From Mycobacteriaceae bacterium (GTDB taxonomy: Bacteria; Actinomycetota; Actinomycetes; Mycobacteriales; Mycobacteriaceae), in the NCBI GenBank assembly GCA_019245755.1, contig JAFARC010000064.1, positions 1-64,000 of the forward strand: a stretch of DNA of 64,000 nt. The letters are read 5' to 3'. Every line of letters begins with the position of its first letter. Within the stretch, counting starts at the first letter, position 1. Of the stretch, positions 37,324 to 48,360 are shown in pieces. The position numbers were made by a program, and so were the translations under genes. Below the pieces are notes generated by a model that saw only the letters and a list, made by a program, of their open reading frames with translations, made no database searches and was not told the origin of the DNA.

Positions 37324-38171
37324 TGTCCGGGCCGACCGAACGGGTCATCAAACGCAGCGTCGTGCGGGCGGTCGCGCTGTATGCGGCGCTGATCGGCATG
37401 GCGTGGTGCGCGTTGTTTCCCATCCTGTGGGCGCTGTCGGGATCGTTGAAAACCGAACCGGGAATCGCTGAGCCGAACCTGTTTCCGGCACATCCGCAGT
37501 GGTCCAACTACGCTCGGGTCTTTTCGCTGATGCCGTTCTGGCGGATGCTGGGCAACACCGTGCTCTACGCCTGCTGCGTCACGCTCGGCCAGGTGTTCTT
37601 CTGCTCGCTGGCTGGCTACGCCTTCGCCCGGCTGCGGTTCCGGGGGCGCGACACGCTGTTTGTGCTGTACTTGGCCACCCTGATGGTGCCGCTGACCGTG
37701 ACCGTCATCCCGCAGTTCATCCTGATGCGGGCGTTCGGGTGGACCGATACCCCGTGGGCGATGATCGTCCCGGGTTTGTTCGGCAGTGCATTCGGCACCT
37801 ATCTCATGCGCCAGTTCTTCCTCACCCTGCCAACGGATCTGGAGGAGGCCGCCGTTCTCGATGGCTGTTCACCCTGGCAGATATACTGGCGGATTCTGCT
37901 GCCGCACATCAGGCCTGCGGTCATGGTGCTGGCGGTGTTGACATGGGTCAATGTCTGGAACGACTTCTTGTGGCCGCTGGTGATGATTCAGCGCAGGGAC
38001 ATCGCCACCCTGACGCTGGGACTGGTGTGGATGCAGGGCCAGTACGTATCCCGGTGGCCGGTGCTGATGGCGGCGTCGATTCTCATCCTGCTGCCGCTGC
38101 TGGGCGTCTACGGGTTCGCCCAGCGTGCGTTTGTCCGGGGCATCACGCTTACCGGATTCGGTGGCCGGTAG
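37323..38171 (+). CDS. ABC sugar transporter permease, MalG/UgpE type
   Basis: This encodes 282 residues from ATG 37323, overlapping the preceding TGA by one base. Six helices are seen, starting with AVALYAALIGMAWCALFPILWALSGSLK, the usual start of MalG-type subunits. The EAA loop is EEAAVLDGCSPWQIYWRILLPHIRP (about residues 186-210). Equivalent to Rv2039c. The ATPase gene follows 3 bases after its stop. Confidence 0.93.
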   Translation: MSGPTERVIKRSVVRAVALYAALIGMAWCALFPILWALSGSLKTEPGIAEPNLFPAHPQWSNYARVFSLMPFWRMLGNTVLYACCVTLGQVFFCSLAGYAFARLRFRGRDTLFVLYLATLMVPLTVTVIPQFILMRAFGWTDTPWAMIVPGLFGSAFGTYLMRQFFLTLPTDLEEAAVLDGCSPWQIYWRILLPHIRPAVMVLAVLTWVNVWNDFLWPLVMIQRRDIATLTLGLVWMQGQYVSRWPVLMAASILILLPLLGVYGFAQRAFVRGITLTGFGGR

Positions 38172-38174
38172 CCC

Positions 38175-39254
38175 ATGGCGTCGGTGGGCTTCGAGCACGC
38201 GACCCGACGTTATCCGGGCACGGCGCGAGCGGCGGTACACGACCTCGACCTCACGGTTGACGACGGTGAATTCCTGGTTGTGGTCGGTCCTTCCGGCTGC
38301 GGCAAGTCGACGGCCCTGCGCATGGTGGCCGGGCTGGAGCCGGTGGATTCCGGGCGGATCCGCATCGGCGGCCGCGACGTCACAGATACCGACCCCAAGG
38401 AGCGCGACACCGCGATGGTGTTCCAGAACTACGCCCTTTACCCGCACATGACCGTGGCCCAGAACATGGGATTTGCGCTGAAGATCGCAAAACTGCCTAG
38501 GGCGCAGATCCGCGACCGCGTGCTGGCGGCGGCACGGCTGCTGGACCTGCAGCCCTATCTCGACCGCAGGCCGAAGGATCTTTCCGGTGGCCAGCGCCAG
38601 CGGGTGGCGATGGGGCGGGCGATCGTGCGCCAGCCGCAGGTTTTCCTGATGGACGAGCCGCTGTCCAACCTCGACGCCAAGTTGCGGGCCCAAACCCGCA
38701 GCGAGCTGGCCGCGCTGCAGCGGCGGCTGGGCACCACCACCGTCTACGTCACCCATGACCAGGCGGAGGCCCTGACCATGGGCGACCGAGTCGCGGTACT
38801 GCGCGACGGCGTGCTGCAACAGTGCGCGTCGCCGCGTGCCCTCTACCGAGAACCCGCCAACGTCTTCGTGGCCGGCTTCATCGGCTCACCGGCGATGAAC
38901 CTGCTCACCCTGCCGATCCGCGATTACTCGGTGGCGATCGGCGACTGGGTCGTTGCGGTGCCGCGGGACATCTCCGACACCGCTGCACAGGTCGTCGTGG
39001 GTATTCGGCCCGAGCACTTCGAGTTGGGCAGCATGGGCGTCGAGATCGAGATTGACGTCGTCGAGGAACTCGGCGCCGACACTTACCTTTACGGCCGGAT
39101 CATCACGCCCGACGGCGCAATCGACCAGCACATTGTCGCCCGCGCAGGCTGGCGCGACCCACCGGCCCGCGGCAGCCGCATACTGGTGCGCGCCGATCCG
39201 GACCGTCTGCACTTCTTTGCCACCGACGGCCGCTGCCTACGTCGCAGCTATTGA
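38175..39254 (+). CDS. ABC sugar transporter ATPase, UgpC/MalK type
   Basis: This encodes 359 residues. Walker A is GPSGCGKST (about residue 38), the Q-loop is VFQNYALYP, the signature is LSGGQRQR (about 135), Walker B is VFLMDEPLSNLD (about 155), and the H-loop is VTHDQAEA. A MalK-type regulatory C-terminal OB/TOBE domain follows (GIRPEHFELG). Equivalent to Rv2038c. The order binding protein-permease-permease-ATPase is kept in one strand run. Its last 7 bases overlap the stop of the convergent membrane protein. Confidence 0.95.
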   Translation: MASVGFEHATRRYPGTARAAVHDLDLTVDDGEFLVVVGPSGCGKSTALRMVAGLEPVDSGRIRIGGRDVTDTDPKERDTAMVFQNYALYPHMTVAQNMGFALKIAKLPRAQIRDRVLAAARLLDLQPYLDRRPKDLSGGQRQRVAMGRAIVRQPQVFLMDEPLSNLDAKLRAQTRSELAALQRRLGTTTVYVTHDQAEALTMGDRVAVLRDGVLQQCASPRALYREPANVFVAGFIGSPAMNLLTLPIRDYSVAIGDWVVAVPRDISDTAAQVVVGIRPEHFELGSMGVEIEIDVVEELGADTYLYGRIITPDGAIDQHIVARAGWRDPPARGSRILVRADPDRLHFFATDGRCLRRSY

Positions 39255-39802
39255 CCGGGGCGGGGCACGAACGGTAGCCGCGGCGGGACGGTCACGGTCT
39301 GCGTCACCGTGCTGGTGCTGGGCGCAGCCGGGGTGCCGGTGTCGGTGGTTGGCGCGGCAGGGGTCCCCGTGTCGGTCGCGGTGGGTGTGAGTGTCTGGGT
39401 GATCGTTTGCGGACCCTGCGTGATGACGGTCGTGCTGACGCCGCCTCCTCCGCCGCCGCCTCCGCCTCCGCCGCCGCCTCCGCGGCTGCGGTGTGGCGGG
39501 GCCGTGGCGGTGCTGCTCGCCGGTGTGGTGGCTGTCGACGGCGTCGGCGCAGTGTTCGACGAACCCGTTGCCAGCTTGACGATGGCGAAGATCAGCGCGG
39601 CCAGCAACACCACCCCCAAGGCACCGGCTACGACCAGCGCAGCCGCGCTGCGGTACCACGGCTTGCGGGGCGGCTCGGGCGGGGACCCGGCGGGCTCTCC
39701 GTAGCCGTAGGCACGGTACTGCGGCGCGGCCTGAGTCGGCTCGTCGGAATAGGCCCGAGCAGGCTCGCGATAGTAGTCAGGGTCTTCCGGATACTGTGAC
39801 AT
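39248..39802 (-). CDS. Single-helix membrane protein with Thr-rich tail and poly-Gly tract
   Basis: This encodes 184 residues. The Tyr/Pro-rich cytoplasmic N-terminus (residues 1-50) is followed by a helix at about residues 52-76 (SAAALVVAGALGVVLLAALIFAIVKL). The external tail is Thr/Ser/Ala/Pro-rich, with a run of 14 Gly after SRG and repeated TDTGTPAAP. This is a typical mycobacterial membrane protein of unknown role. The Thr-rich tail could be mannosylated, which is inference. Confidence 0.75.
   Translation of the reverse strand: MSQYPEDPDYYREPARAYSDEPTQAAPQYRAYGYGEPAGSPPEPPRKPWYRSAAALVVAGALGVVLLAALIFAIVKLATGSSNTAPTPSTATTPASSTATAPPHRSRGGGGGGGGGGGGGGVSTTVITQGPQTITQTLTPTATDTGTPAAPTTDTGTPAAPSTSTVTQTVTVPPRLPFVPRPGQ
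39440..39481. repeat. Gly-codon repeat (14 GGN triplets)
   Basis: Forty-two bases of mixed GGC/GGA codons (read on the minus strand) encode 14 consecutive Gly in the membrane protein at 39248-39802. Length changes in whole triplets would be tolerated. Confidence 0.85.
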
Positions 39803-39848
39803 CGACGGCGCATTGCCCCTTCGCGGCGAGCCTAAACACCAGCAATCG

Positions 39849-41984
39849 TCACCCGCTGGCCCTCACCCGCGCGGCGGCGGATTCCGGCATCGGGTCGTAA
39901 CGGACGAAAGACCGCGTGAACGAGCCGGCGCCGTGGGAGAGCGAGCGCAGGTCAATGGCGTACCGGGTGAGTTCGATCTGCGGAACCTCGGCCTTGACCG
40001 AAGTGCGTTCGTCGCCGACGTTTTCGCTGCCCAGAAGACGCCCGCGGCGGCCGGACAGGTCGCTCATCACCGCCCCGACGAGGTCGTCGGGCACGACCAC
40101 CGAGACCTCGTCGACCGGCTCCAGCAGGCTCACCTTGGTAGCGGCCGCCGCCTCCCGCAGCGCCAGCGCGCCCGCCATCTGGAACGCGAAGTCTGACGAG
40201 TCGACGCTGTGCGCCTTCCCGTCGAACAACGTCACCCGGATGTCGACCATCGGATAGCCGGCATCGACACCCTTCTCCATTTGCGCACGCACACCCTTCT
40301 CCACGCTGGGGATGAACTGCCGCGGCACCGCGCCCCCGACGACTTTGTCGACGAACTCGAACCCGGAGCTTTCCGGCAGCGGTTCCACCTCGATGTCGCA
40401 GACGGCGTACTGGCCATGCCCGCCGGACTGTTTCACGTGCCTGCCGTGACCCTTCGCGGTCCCTGCGAAGGTTTCTCGCAGCGGCACGCGGACATCGATC
40501 GTGTCGACCTTCACGCCGTAGCGGTTCGCCAACGCGTCGAGCACCACACCGGCGTGCGCCTCACCCATGCACCAGAGCACGATCTGGTGCGTCTCCTGGT
40601 TCTGCTCGATCCGTAGCGTCGGATCTTCGGCCGCCAACCGCGCCAACCCGACCGACAGCTTGTCCTCGTCCGTCTTGGCGCGCGCCTGCACCGCGATCGG
40701 CAACAGCGGCTCGGGCATCGTCCACGGCTTGAGAACCAGCGGCTGGGCCTTCTCGGACAGCGTGTCGCCGGTCTCGGCGCGGGTCAGCCGGCCGATCGCG
40801 CAGATGTCGCCGGCGACGACGAGAGGGGCGGGGCGCTGCTGCTTGCCCAGCGGAAAGGACAGCGGTCCGATGCGCTCGTCCTCGTCGTGGTCGGCGTGCG
40901 AGTTACCCGAGCCGGCGAAAGCCGAAAAATGGCCCGACACGTGCACCGTCGCGTCGGGCCTGATGGTGCCGGAGAATACCCGGACCAGACTCACCCTGCC
41001 GACGTAGGGATCCGCCGTCGTCTTGACCACCTCAGCCAGCAGCGACCCGTTCGGGTCGCAGGTGAGGTTGTTACGGGCGGCGCCCTGCGGGGTGAACACC
41101 TCGGGCAGCTGATGTTCCAGGGGGGACGGAAAACCGCTGGTCACAATCTCAAGCAACTCCAGGGTGCCGACGCCGGTGCCGCTGCACAGCGGGATCACTC
41201 CGAAGAACGAGCCCCGGGCGACCGCCTTCTCCAGATCGTCGATCAGCACCGACTGATCAATCTCCTCGCCGCCGAGGTAACGCTCCATCAAGGTCTCGTC
41301 CTCGGATTCTTCGATGATCCCCTCGATGAGGGTGCCGCGCAGGTCCTCGATTTGGTCGCGATAGGACGGATCCGGTGCATGTGTCGTGCGCGTGCCGTCC
41401 GAATATTCGTAGTGGCTCTGTGACAGCAACCCGATCAGCCCGCTGCCTGCCGGCAGGTAGAGCGGCAGCACCTTGTCGCCGAACGCGTTGCGGGCGGCCG
41501 CGAGCGCGCTGTCGTAGTTGGCCCTGGCGTGGTCAAGTTTGGTGATCACAACGGCGCGTGGCATGCCCACCTCGTCGCACTCATGCCACAGGGACTTCGT
41601 CGGCTCGTCGACACCCTCGTTCGCCGCGATCACGAACAACGCGCAGTCCGCAGCCCTCAGCCCGGCCCGCAGCTCGCCGACGAAATCGGCGTACCCCGGC
41701 GTGTCGATCAGGTTGACCTTGACGCCGTCGTGGGTCAACGGGGCCAACGCAAGTCCCACCGAGCGCTGCTGCCGGACCTCGGCCTCGTCGCTGTCGCACA
41801 CCGTCGTACCGTCGACGACCGAGCCGGCCCGGGAAAGCACGCCGGCGGCGACGAGCAGCGCCTCGACGAGCGTGGTTTTGCCGGACGATGACGGGCCTAC
41901 CAGCACCACGTTGCGAATGGCGGCAGGACTGTCCGCGGTTGGAACGGCTCCAGCGCCTTGGGAAGTACTCGTCTTGTCTGCCAT
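39849..41984 (-). CDS. fusA2: Elongation factor G-like GTPase (EF-G2)
   Basis: This encodes 711 residues from ATG 41984 (MADKTSTSQGAG), with AAGGAGG nine bases upstream; Rv0120c is about the same length. P-loop GPSSSGKTTL (about residues 30-39), switch/G3 DTPGYADF (about 94), and G4 TKLDHA (in place of NKxD, about 148). The usual ERGITI switch I element is replaced by RQQRSVGLALAP. It keeps the EF-G domains with KQSGGHGQYA (about 530). EF-G2 proteins bind GTP and ribosomes but in M. smegmatis do not replace EF-G. Its role is therefore regulatory or stress-related, by family knowledge. Confidence 0.95.
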   Translation of the reverse strand: MADKTSTSQGAGAVPTADSPAAIRNVVLVGPSSSGKTTLVEALLVAAGVLSRAGSVVDGTTVCDSDEAEVRQQRSVGLALAPLTHDGVKVNLIDTPGYADFVGELRAGLRAADCALFVIAANEGVDEPTKSLWHECDEVGMPRAVVITKLDHARANYDSALAAARNAFGDKVLPLYLPAGSGLIGLLSQSHYEYSDGTRTTHAPDPSYRDQIEDLRGTLIEGIIEESEDETLMERYLGGEEIDQSVLIDDLEKAVARGSFFGVIPLCSGTGVGTLELLEIVTSGFPSPLEHQLPEVFTPQGAARNNLTCDPNGSLLAEVVKTTADPYVGRVSLVRVFSGTIRPDATVHVSGHFSAFAGSGNSHADHDEDERIGPLSFPLGKQQRPAPLVVAGDICAIGRLTRAETGDTLSEKAQPLVLKPWTMPEPLLPIAVQARAKTDEDKLSVGLARLAAEDPTLRIEQNQETHQIVLWCMGEAHAGVVLDALANRYGVKVDTIDVRVPLRETFAGTAKGHGRHVKQSGGHGQYAVCDIEVEPLPESSGFEFVDKVVGGAVPRQFIPSVEKGVRAQMEKGVDAGYPMVDIRVTLFDGKAHSVDSSDFAFQMAGALALREAAAATKVSLLEPVDEVSVVVPDDLVGAVMSDLSGRRGRLLGSENVGDERTSVKAEVPQIELTRYAIDLRSLSHGAGSFTRSFVRYDPMPESAAARVRASG

Positions 41985-42224
41985 GACGTCCCTCCTTGTT
42001 AAGCAACAATTCCCCCAACCGCCCGCCCAGCACAAGACCAAACTCGGCGCCGACCCAGGGCGCTTCCGGTACGGCCGGGACTCGGTGAGCCGGTGCCGCA
42101 GCGGTTCGGTAGGCTCACCCGGGTTACGTCCAACGACGACCAACCCGCCCCCAGTCTGTTGTCTTTACGTGTCGAGAAAGCGTGCGCGTGACGACGAGCC
42201 GCAGGGGGCGAAGGGGGTGCAAAA

Positions 42225-43529
42225 GTGGACATGGTGCTCGGCCTGTCGGTCACGCCGACCACCGTCGGGTTCGTCCTTGTCGAGGGGCGAGGTGCGGACG
42301 GCGTCACCTTGGACCGTGATGCCTTCGACGTCCGCGCCGGCGGCGCGGTCACGGCTGTGACCGTGTCGGAGCATGTGGCGACCGCGATGCTGCGCGCCGA
42401 GGCCGTCGCCGCGTCGGGCGGTCACCGCCTAGGCTCGATCGGCGTGACCTGGAGCGACGAAGCGGACTGGGAAGGCTGCGTGCTGTTGGAGTCGCTGCTC
42501 GAGTCGGGTATCGACAATGTCGTCGCGGTCGGGTTGCTGGAAGCCGCCGAAGCGCTGGCCCGCGGCGTCGGACGCGTCGTCGATTACGAGAAGACGGCGG
42601 TGTGCGTGGTCGAGCCCGGAGCCGTGCTGGCTCTGCAGTTCGACGGCCGTGACGGCGCGGTGCAGACCGTGGTGAACCATGCGATCGACGGCGAGGCAGC
42701 CCTGGTGCACTGGTTGACCGCGGTCTTGGCTCGCGGCGATTGGCAACCGGACGGCTTGGTCGTGGTCGGATCCGGCGGCGACATCGACACGCTCACCACA
42801 CGGCTCCGTCGTCAGTTGGCGCTGCCCGTCATAGCACCGGCCGAGGCGGAGTTGGCGCTCGCCCGCGGCGCTGCGCTGGCGTCGGCGCAGGACGCCGAAT
42901 GGGCCGGGCCGGATCTGCGTGCCGTGCCGGCGGGTGTGCGGCAGCGCCGGCGGATGCCTCTCCCGTACGTCGGCGCGTTGACCATGCTGGTTGCCGGTGT
43001 CGTGACTTTCGTCGTGTCGGTGTCCCTGGCCGTGGGGTTGAAGCTGACTTCCGACAGCAACGCCAAAACCGCCGATCACCGACCGGTGGCCAACACGTCG
43101 GGTGCGCCGGCGATCATGCAGGCGGTCGCCCCGCCGGCCGCGCCGCCGATCGAGGTGCCACCACCGGCGGCCGAACCACCTGCGCCGCCACCTGAGGCAG
43201 CGCCGGTGGTCGACGCTCCGCAGGCGCCCCCCGAGCAGGCGCCGCCCGAGCAGGCGCCGCCCGATGAACAGCCCGCTGACGGTGTTCCGCCCCCCGACGC
43301 TCCGGCGGCCGTGCCGGCGCCCCCGGTTCAGCCAACCACCCCGATGGTGCCACCAGCCCAAACCGATCAGGGCACCCTGCGGGATCATTCGCCGCTGCTC
43401 ACCAAGATCCTCGAACATGTCCCCGGCCTGCATAAGCCCCCGTCGGAGCAGCCGCCGCCGTCGCCGGACCAGGTGGCGCCGGCTGCTGCGCCGCCCGCGG
43501 ACGCCCCGCCACCGCCGCCGCCGGGCTGA
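42225..43529 (+). CDS. DUF7159-like mycobacterial membrane protein with Pro-rich tail
   Basis: This encodes 434 residues from GTG 42225 (VDMVLGLSVTPTTVG); ATG 42231 is an alternative. The N-terminal 230 residues resemble the actin-like ATPase fold in composition (LGLSVTPTTVGFVLVEG, VVGSGGDIDTL) and occur in several mycobacterial paralogues. A single membrane helix (about residues 246-270, VGALTMLVAGVVTFVVSVSLAV) is followed by an external Pro/Ala-rich region of about 160 residues with APPEQ repeats. Function unknown. Signal: an AAGGGGG ribosome site is next to the start. Confidence 0.8.
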   Translation: MDMVLGLSVTPTTVGFVLVEGRGADGVTLDRDAFDVRAGGAVTAVTVSEHVATAMLRAEAVAASGGHRLGSIGVTWSDEADWEGCVLLESLLESGIDNVVAVGLLEAAEALARGVGRVVDYEKTAVCVVEPGAVLALQFDGRDGAVQTVVNHAIDGEAALVHWLTAVLARGDWQPDGLVVVGSGGDIDTLTTRLRRQLALPVIAPAEAELALARGAALASAQDAEWAGPDLRAVPAGVRQRRRMPLPYVGALTMLVAGVVTFVVSVSLAVGLKLTSDSNAKTADHRPVANTSGAPAIMQAVAPPAAPPIEVPPPAAEPPAPPPEAAPVVDAPQAPPEQAPPEQAPPDEQPADGVPPPDAPAAVPAPPVQPTTPMVPPAQTDQGTLRDHSPLLTKILEHVPGLHKPPSEQPPPSPDQVAPAAAPPADAPPPPPPG

Positions 43530-43557
43530 CTTCCGCCATGGCAGCCACGACCGGCGA

Positions 43558-44697
<1,140 letters not shown>

Positions 44698-44763
44698 CTA
44701 CAACGTTAGTCGATCTATTTTTATTCGCGTCGATCCGGTCGTGGCGTCCGCCGCCACCGCCGC

Positions 44764-45804
<1,041 letters not shown>

Positions 45805-46046
45805 CTAACAGTCCCCGCGCCGCGGCGACGTTGCCCACGCGGAGCGTAATCACGTTGTTATGGTGCGCATTTGCCCTGGCGGATCACAGCTGCGTGCCGG
45901 ACCGGTCACAATCTGTCGGCGGCGCATGTCGACGTGTTTCCACCAGATCAACGTGCAGATCAACGTGGCGAAGCCCGAAACCGTGGCGAGGCGCCGCAGC
46001 GAATTCCGGTACCGTCGGCCCCACGACGAGACGGCAGGAGGGCATC

Positions 46047-47237
46047 ATGCAGTCACGTGTGCCGTTCTCGCCGGTGCTGGCGGCGGCCCTGGTGGCCGTC
46101 GTCGCGGGATGCACGTCGACAGTGGCGGGCTCGGTCATCAGCCCGAGCCGCGGCGGCACCGACGCCGCCCGGCCCGATCCCGGCAACTATCCCGCGAAGC
46201 CGGCGAGCCCCTACGGCAACGCGGACTCGCCGGCCGTGGGCGCGGTCATCGAGGCCCACCGGATGGCCGCCGAGGTGGTTGTCCCCAACGAAGTCGACCC
46301 CGCGCTGACGAAACCTTCATGGTTCAACACCGGCACCCTGGGCATGCCGGACGTGCTTTCGATCGACATACCGTCCCCCGGTCCGCAGATCGCGGCCGCT
46401 CATCATGTGCTGTTCGGATTTTCTACGTGCCGGGTGTCCGCCGGCCCGGTTGATCGCCAGATGCTGATCAACGTGGTGCTGCGGTTTCCCGATCCGCCCG
46501 CTGCCACGGCCGCCGCCGCCGAGCTGGCCGACCGGGTGCCGCCACCGGTGCCTGGGCACCCCGTCCCGATCCAGAACCACCCGGCGGCGCTGGCGGCGAC
46601 ATACGATGCGCCGGACTTTCACGCCGCGGCCAGCTTCCTTCCTCACGGTCCCTACCTGCTTTACCAGTACGCGCAATCGCCGCAGGGAACCGACGCAGCC
46701 GCCCGGTTGATCGCGACGACGCTGGACCTGCAGACGCCGCGCATCGACGCGTTCAGGCCGACCGACCCGGCCCGTTTCCCGGATTTGCCGATCGATTCCA
46801 TCGGGTTCCTGAACCGGGTGGTACCGCCGGACAACGGTGTCAAAGGCACGGCCGACTTCGGGGCCTACCAGCCGCAGGCGGCGCTGCACTTCGAGGCCGA
46901 CGCCAACGCCCGGCAGCTGTATGGGGCCGGGGGCGTTGACGCGGTGGCGATCTTGCGGACCACGGTGTACCGCGCGCGCGACCCGGTGAGCGCCCAGCAG
47001 TTGGCGGCGATGGCGGCTGCTGACACGGCCGTCCAGCCGGGAGCCGCGCCGGCCGCCGGGGTGCCCGGCCTGCCGTCGGCGAAGTGCTTCGAAAACCGAC
47101 AGCGTTCCCGGGATCAGTCGGCTGCGCGTTTCCAGTGTTTCGGCACTGCGGGGCGGTACTCGTTCAAGGCGGCCTCGCAGGACCTGCTCGACGTTCAGCA
47201 GCAGATGGCGTCGCAATTTCTGATGCTTACTGCCTGA
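46047..47237 (+). CDS. Mycobacterial lipoprotein, DUF7373-like
   Basis: This encodes 396 residues from ATG 46047 (MQSRVPFSPVL), with GGAGGG upstream. The lipobox is VVAGC (Cys22). The mature part contains a repeated domain pattern (PHGPYLLYQYAQSPQGTDAAARLIATTLDLQTPRIDAF) and two Cys near the C-terminus (KCFENRQ, RFQCFGTAGR) that may pair. It is exported and lipid-anchored; this family is expanded in mycobacteria and has no known activity. The hydrolase gene starts 22 bases later. Confidence 0.85.
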   Translation: MQSRVPFSPVLAAALVAVVAGCTSTVAGSVISPSRGGTDAARPDPGNYPAKPASPYGNADSPAVGAVIEAHRMAAEVVVPNEVDPALTKPSWFNTGTLGMPDVLSIDIPSPGPQIAAAHHVLFGFSTCRVSAGPVDRQMLINVVLRFPDPPAATAAAAELADRVPPPVPGHPVPIQNHPAALAATYDAPDFHAAASFLPHGPYLLYQYAQSPQGTDAAARLIATTLDLQTPRIDAFRPTDPARFPDLPIDSIGFLNRVVPPDNGVKGTADFGAYQPQAALHFEADANARQLYGAGGVDAVAILRTTVYRARDPVSAQQLAAMAAADTAVQPGAAPAAGVPGLPSAKCFENRQRSRDQSAARFQCFGTAGRYSFKAASQDLLDVQQQMASQFLMLTA

Positions 47238-47259
47238 CGGCCGTCAGTGGCGCGAGGGC

Positions 47260-48276
47260 GTGTCGCGAAATCACTTGGGCGGGAGCCATATCGAAAACGT
47301 CTCCGCATCGGGGCGAGCATGCTCTAATTGCCTCATCGACGTCCTGCGCGCCCCACGGGGCTTGTCGTTGCCGCTCCGGTCGCTCAAAGTGCCCGGAGTC
47401 GCTCCCGTGGGCCGGCCGCCCGCCGGCCGCGTCGTGGAGCTGCCCGGCCGGGGCACCACGTATGTCGTGGACTCCGGCCCGGCCCCGGGCCGTCCCACGT
47501 TCGTGTTGCTGCATTCGGTGGCCTGCACCGGGCTGCTCACCTGGTATCCGTCGCTGGCGGCGATGCGCGAGTTCGGCCGCGTGGTGGTGTTCGACCAGCG
47601 CTGGCACGGCGCGGGCATCACCTCGCCGCGCTTCCTGTTGGAGGACTGCGCCGACGACGTCGCCGCGCTCGCCGACGAGCTGGACATCCCCACATTCGTC
47701 CCGATCGGATATTCGATGGGCTCGCTGATCGCGCAGCTGGCGTGGCAGCGCCACCGGGACAGGGTCGATGCACTGGTGCTGTGCGCGGCGGCGGCGGCGT
47801 TCGGCCGCGCCGCTCATGAACGGGTTGCGGCCGGTATTGGCGCCGTGCTGCTCGAGGCGTTCAGCCCGCAGCCCCGCCCGGGCACGGCACCGCTGCTGCG
47901 TCGCGCGGACCAACCGGTGTCGAACGACCGGCTCTGGGCGGTGGGTCAGTTTCGGCGGACCAGCCACGGGGCGATGCTGCGGGCGCTGGCGGAGATATCC
48001 CGGTTTGACTCCAGGAGCTGGATCGCCGACATCGACGTGCCGACCGCCGTCGTGATTCCCCGGTATGACCGCCTGATCCCGGCGCGCCACCAGCAGTGGC
48101 TGGCCGGGCGGATTCCTGGCGCGCAGGCGGTGACCGTTGCGGGCGGACATGCCTGCTGCACGCTGCAGTCCGAGCAGTTCGTGCCCGGACTGCGCAGCGC
48201 CGTGGATTCGGTGGTCAACCGCATGATGATTTCGGCTGAGCAGACGTTCGACCCCCGCCGTGAAGGCGTCGGTTGA
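47260..48276 (+). CDS. Alpha/beta hydrolase
   Basis: This encodes 338 residues from GTG 47260. Relatives I recall start closer to LIDVLRAPRGLSLPLRSL, but no start codon lies there. An oxyanion HSVACTG segment follows strand 3 (FVLLHSVACTGLLTW). The nucleophile elbow is GYSMGS (Ser about 154), the acid is probably the Asp in VVIPRYDRLIP (about 271), and the base His is in VAGGHACCTL (about 301). Substrate unknown. Likely cotranscribed with the lipoprotein upstream. Confidence 0.82.
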   Translation: MSRNHLGGSHIENVSASGRACSNCLIDVLRAPRGLSLPLRSLKVPGVAPVGRPPAGRVVELPGRGTTYVVDSGPAPGRPTFVLLHSVACTGLLTWYPSLAAMREFGRVVVFDQRWHGAGITSPRFLLEDCADDVAALADELDIPTFVPIGYSMGSLIAQLAWQRHRDRVDALVLCAAAAAFGRAAHERVAAGIGAVLLEAFSPQPRPGTAPLLRRADQPVSNDRLWAVGQFRRTSHGAMLRALAEISRFDSRSWIADIDVPTAVVIPRYDRLIPARHQQWLAGRIPGAQAVTVAGGHACCTLQSEQFVPGLRSAVDSVVNRMMISAEQTFDPRREGVG

Positions 48277-48360
48277 ACGGTAGCCGTTCACGCAGCGGCG
48301 CTGAATTTTGGTGATCCGGCCAATAGTCGAGGCGCGCGGTCGACCCTAGCATCGCAACGC

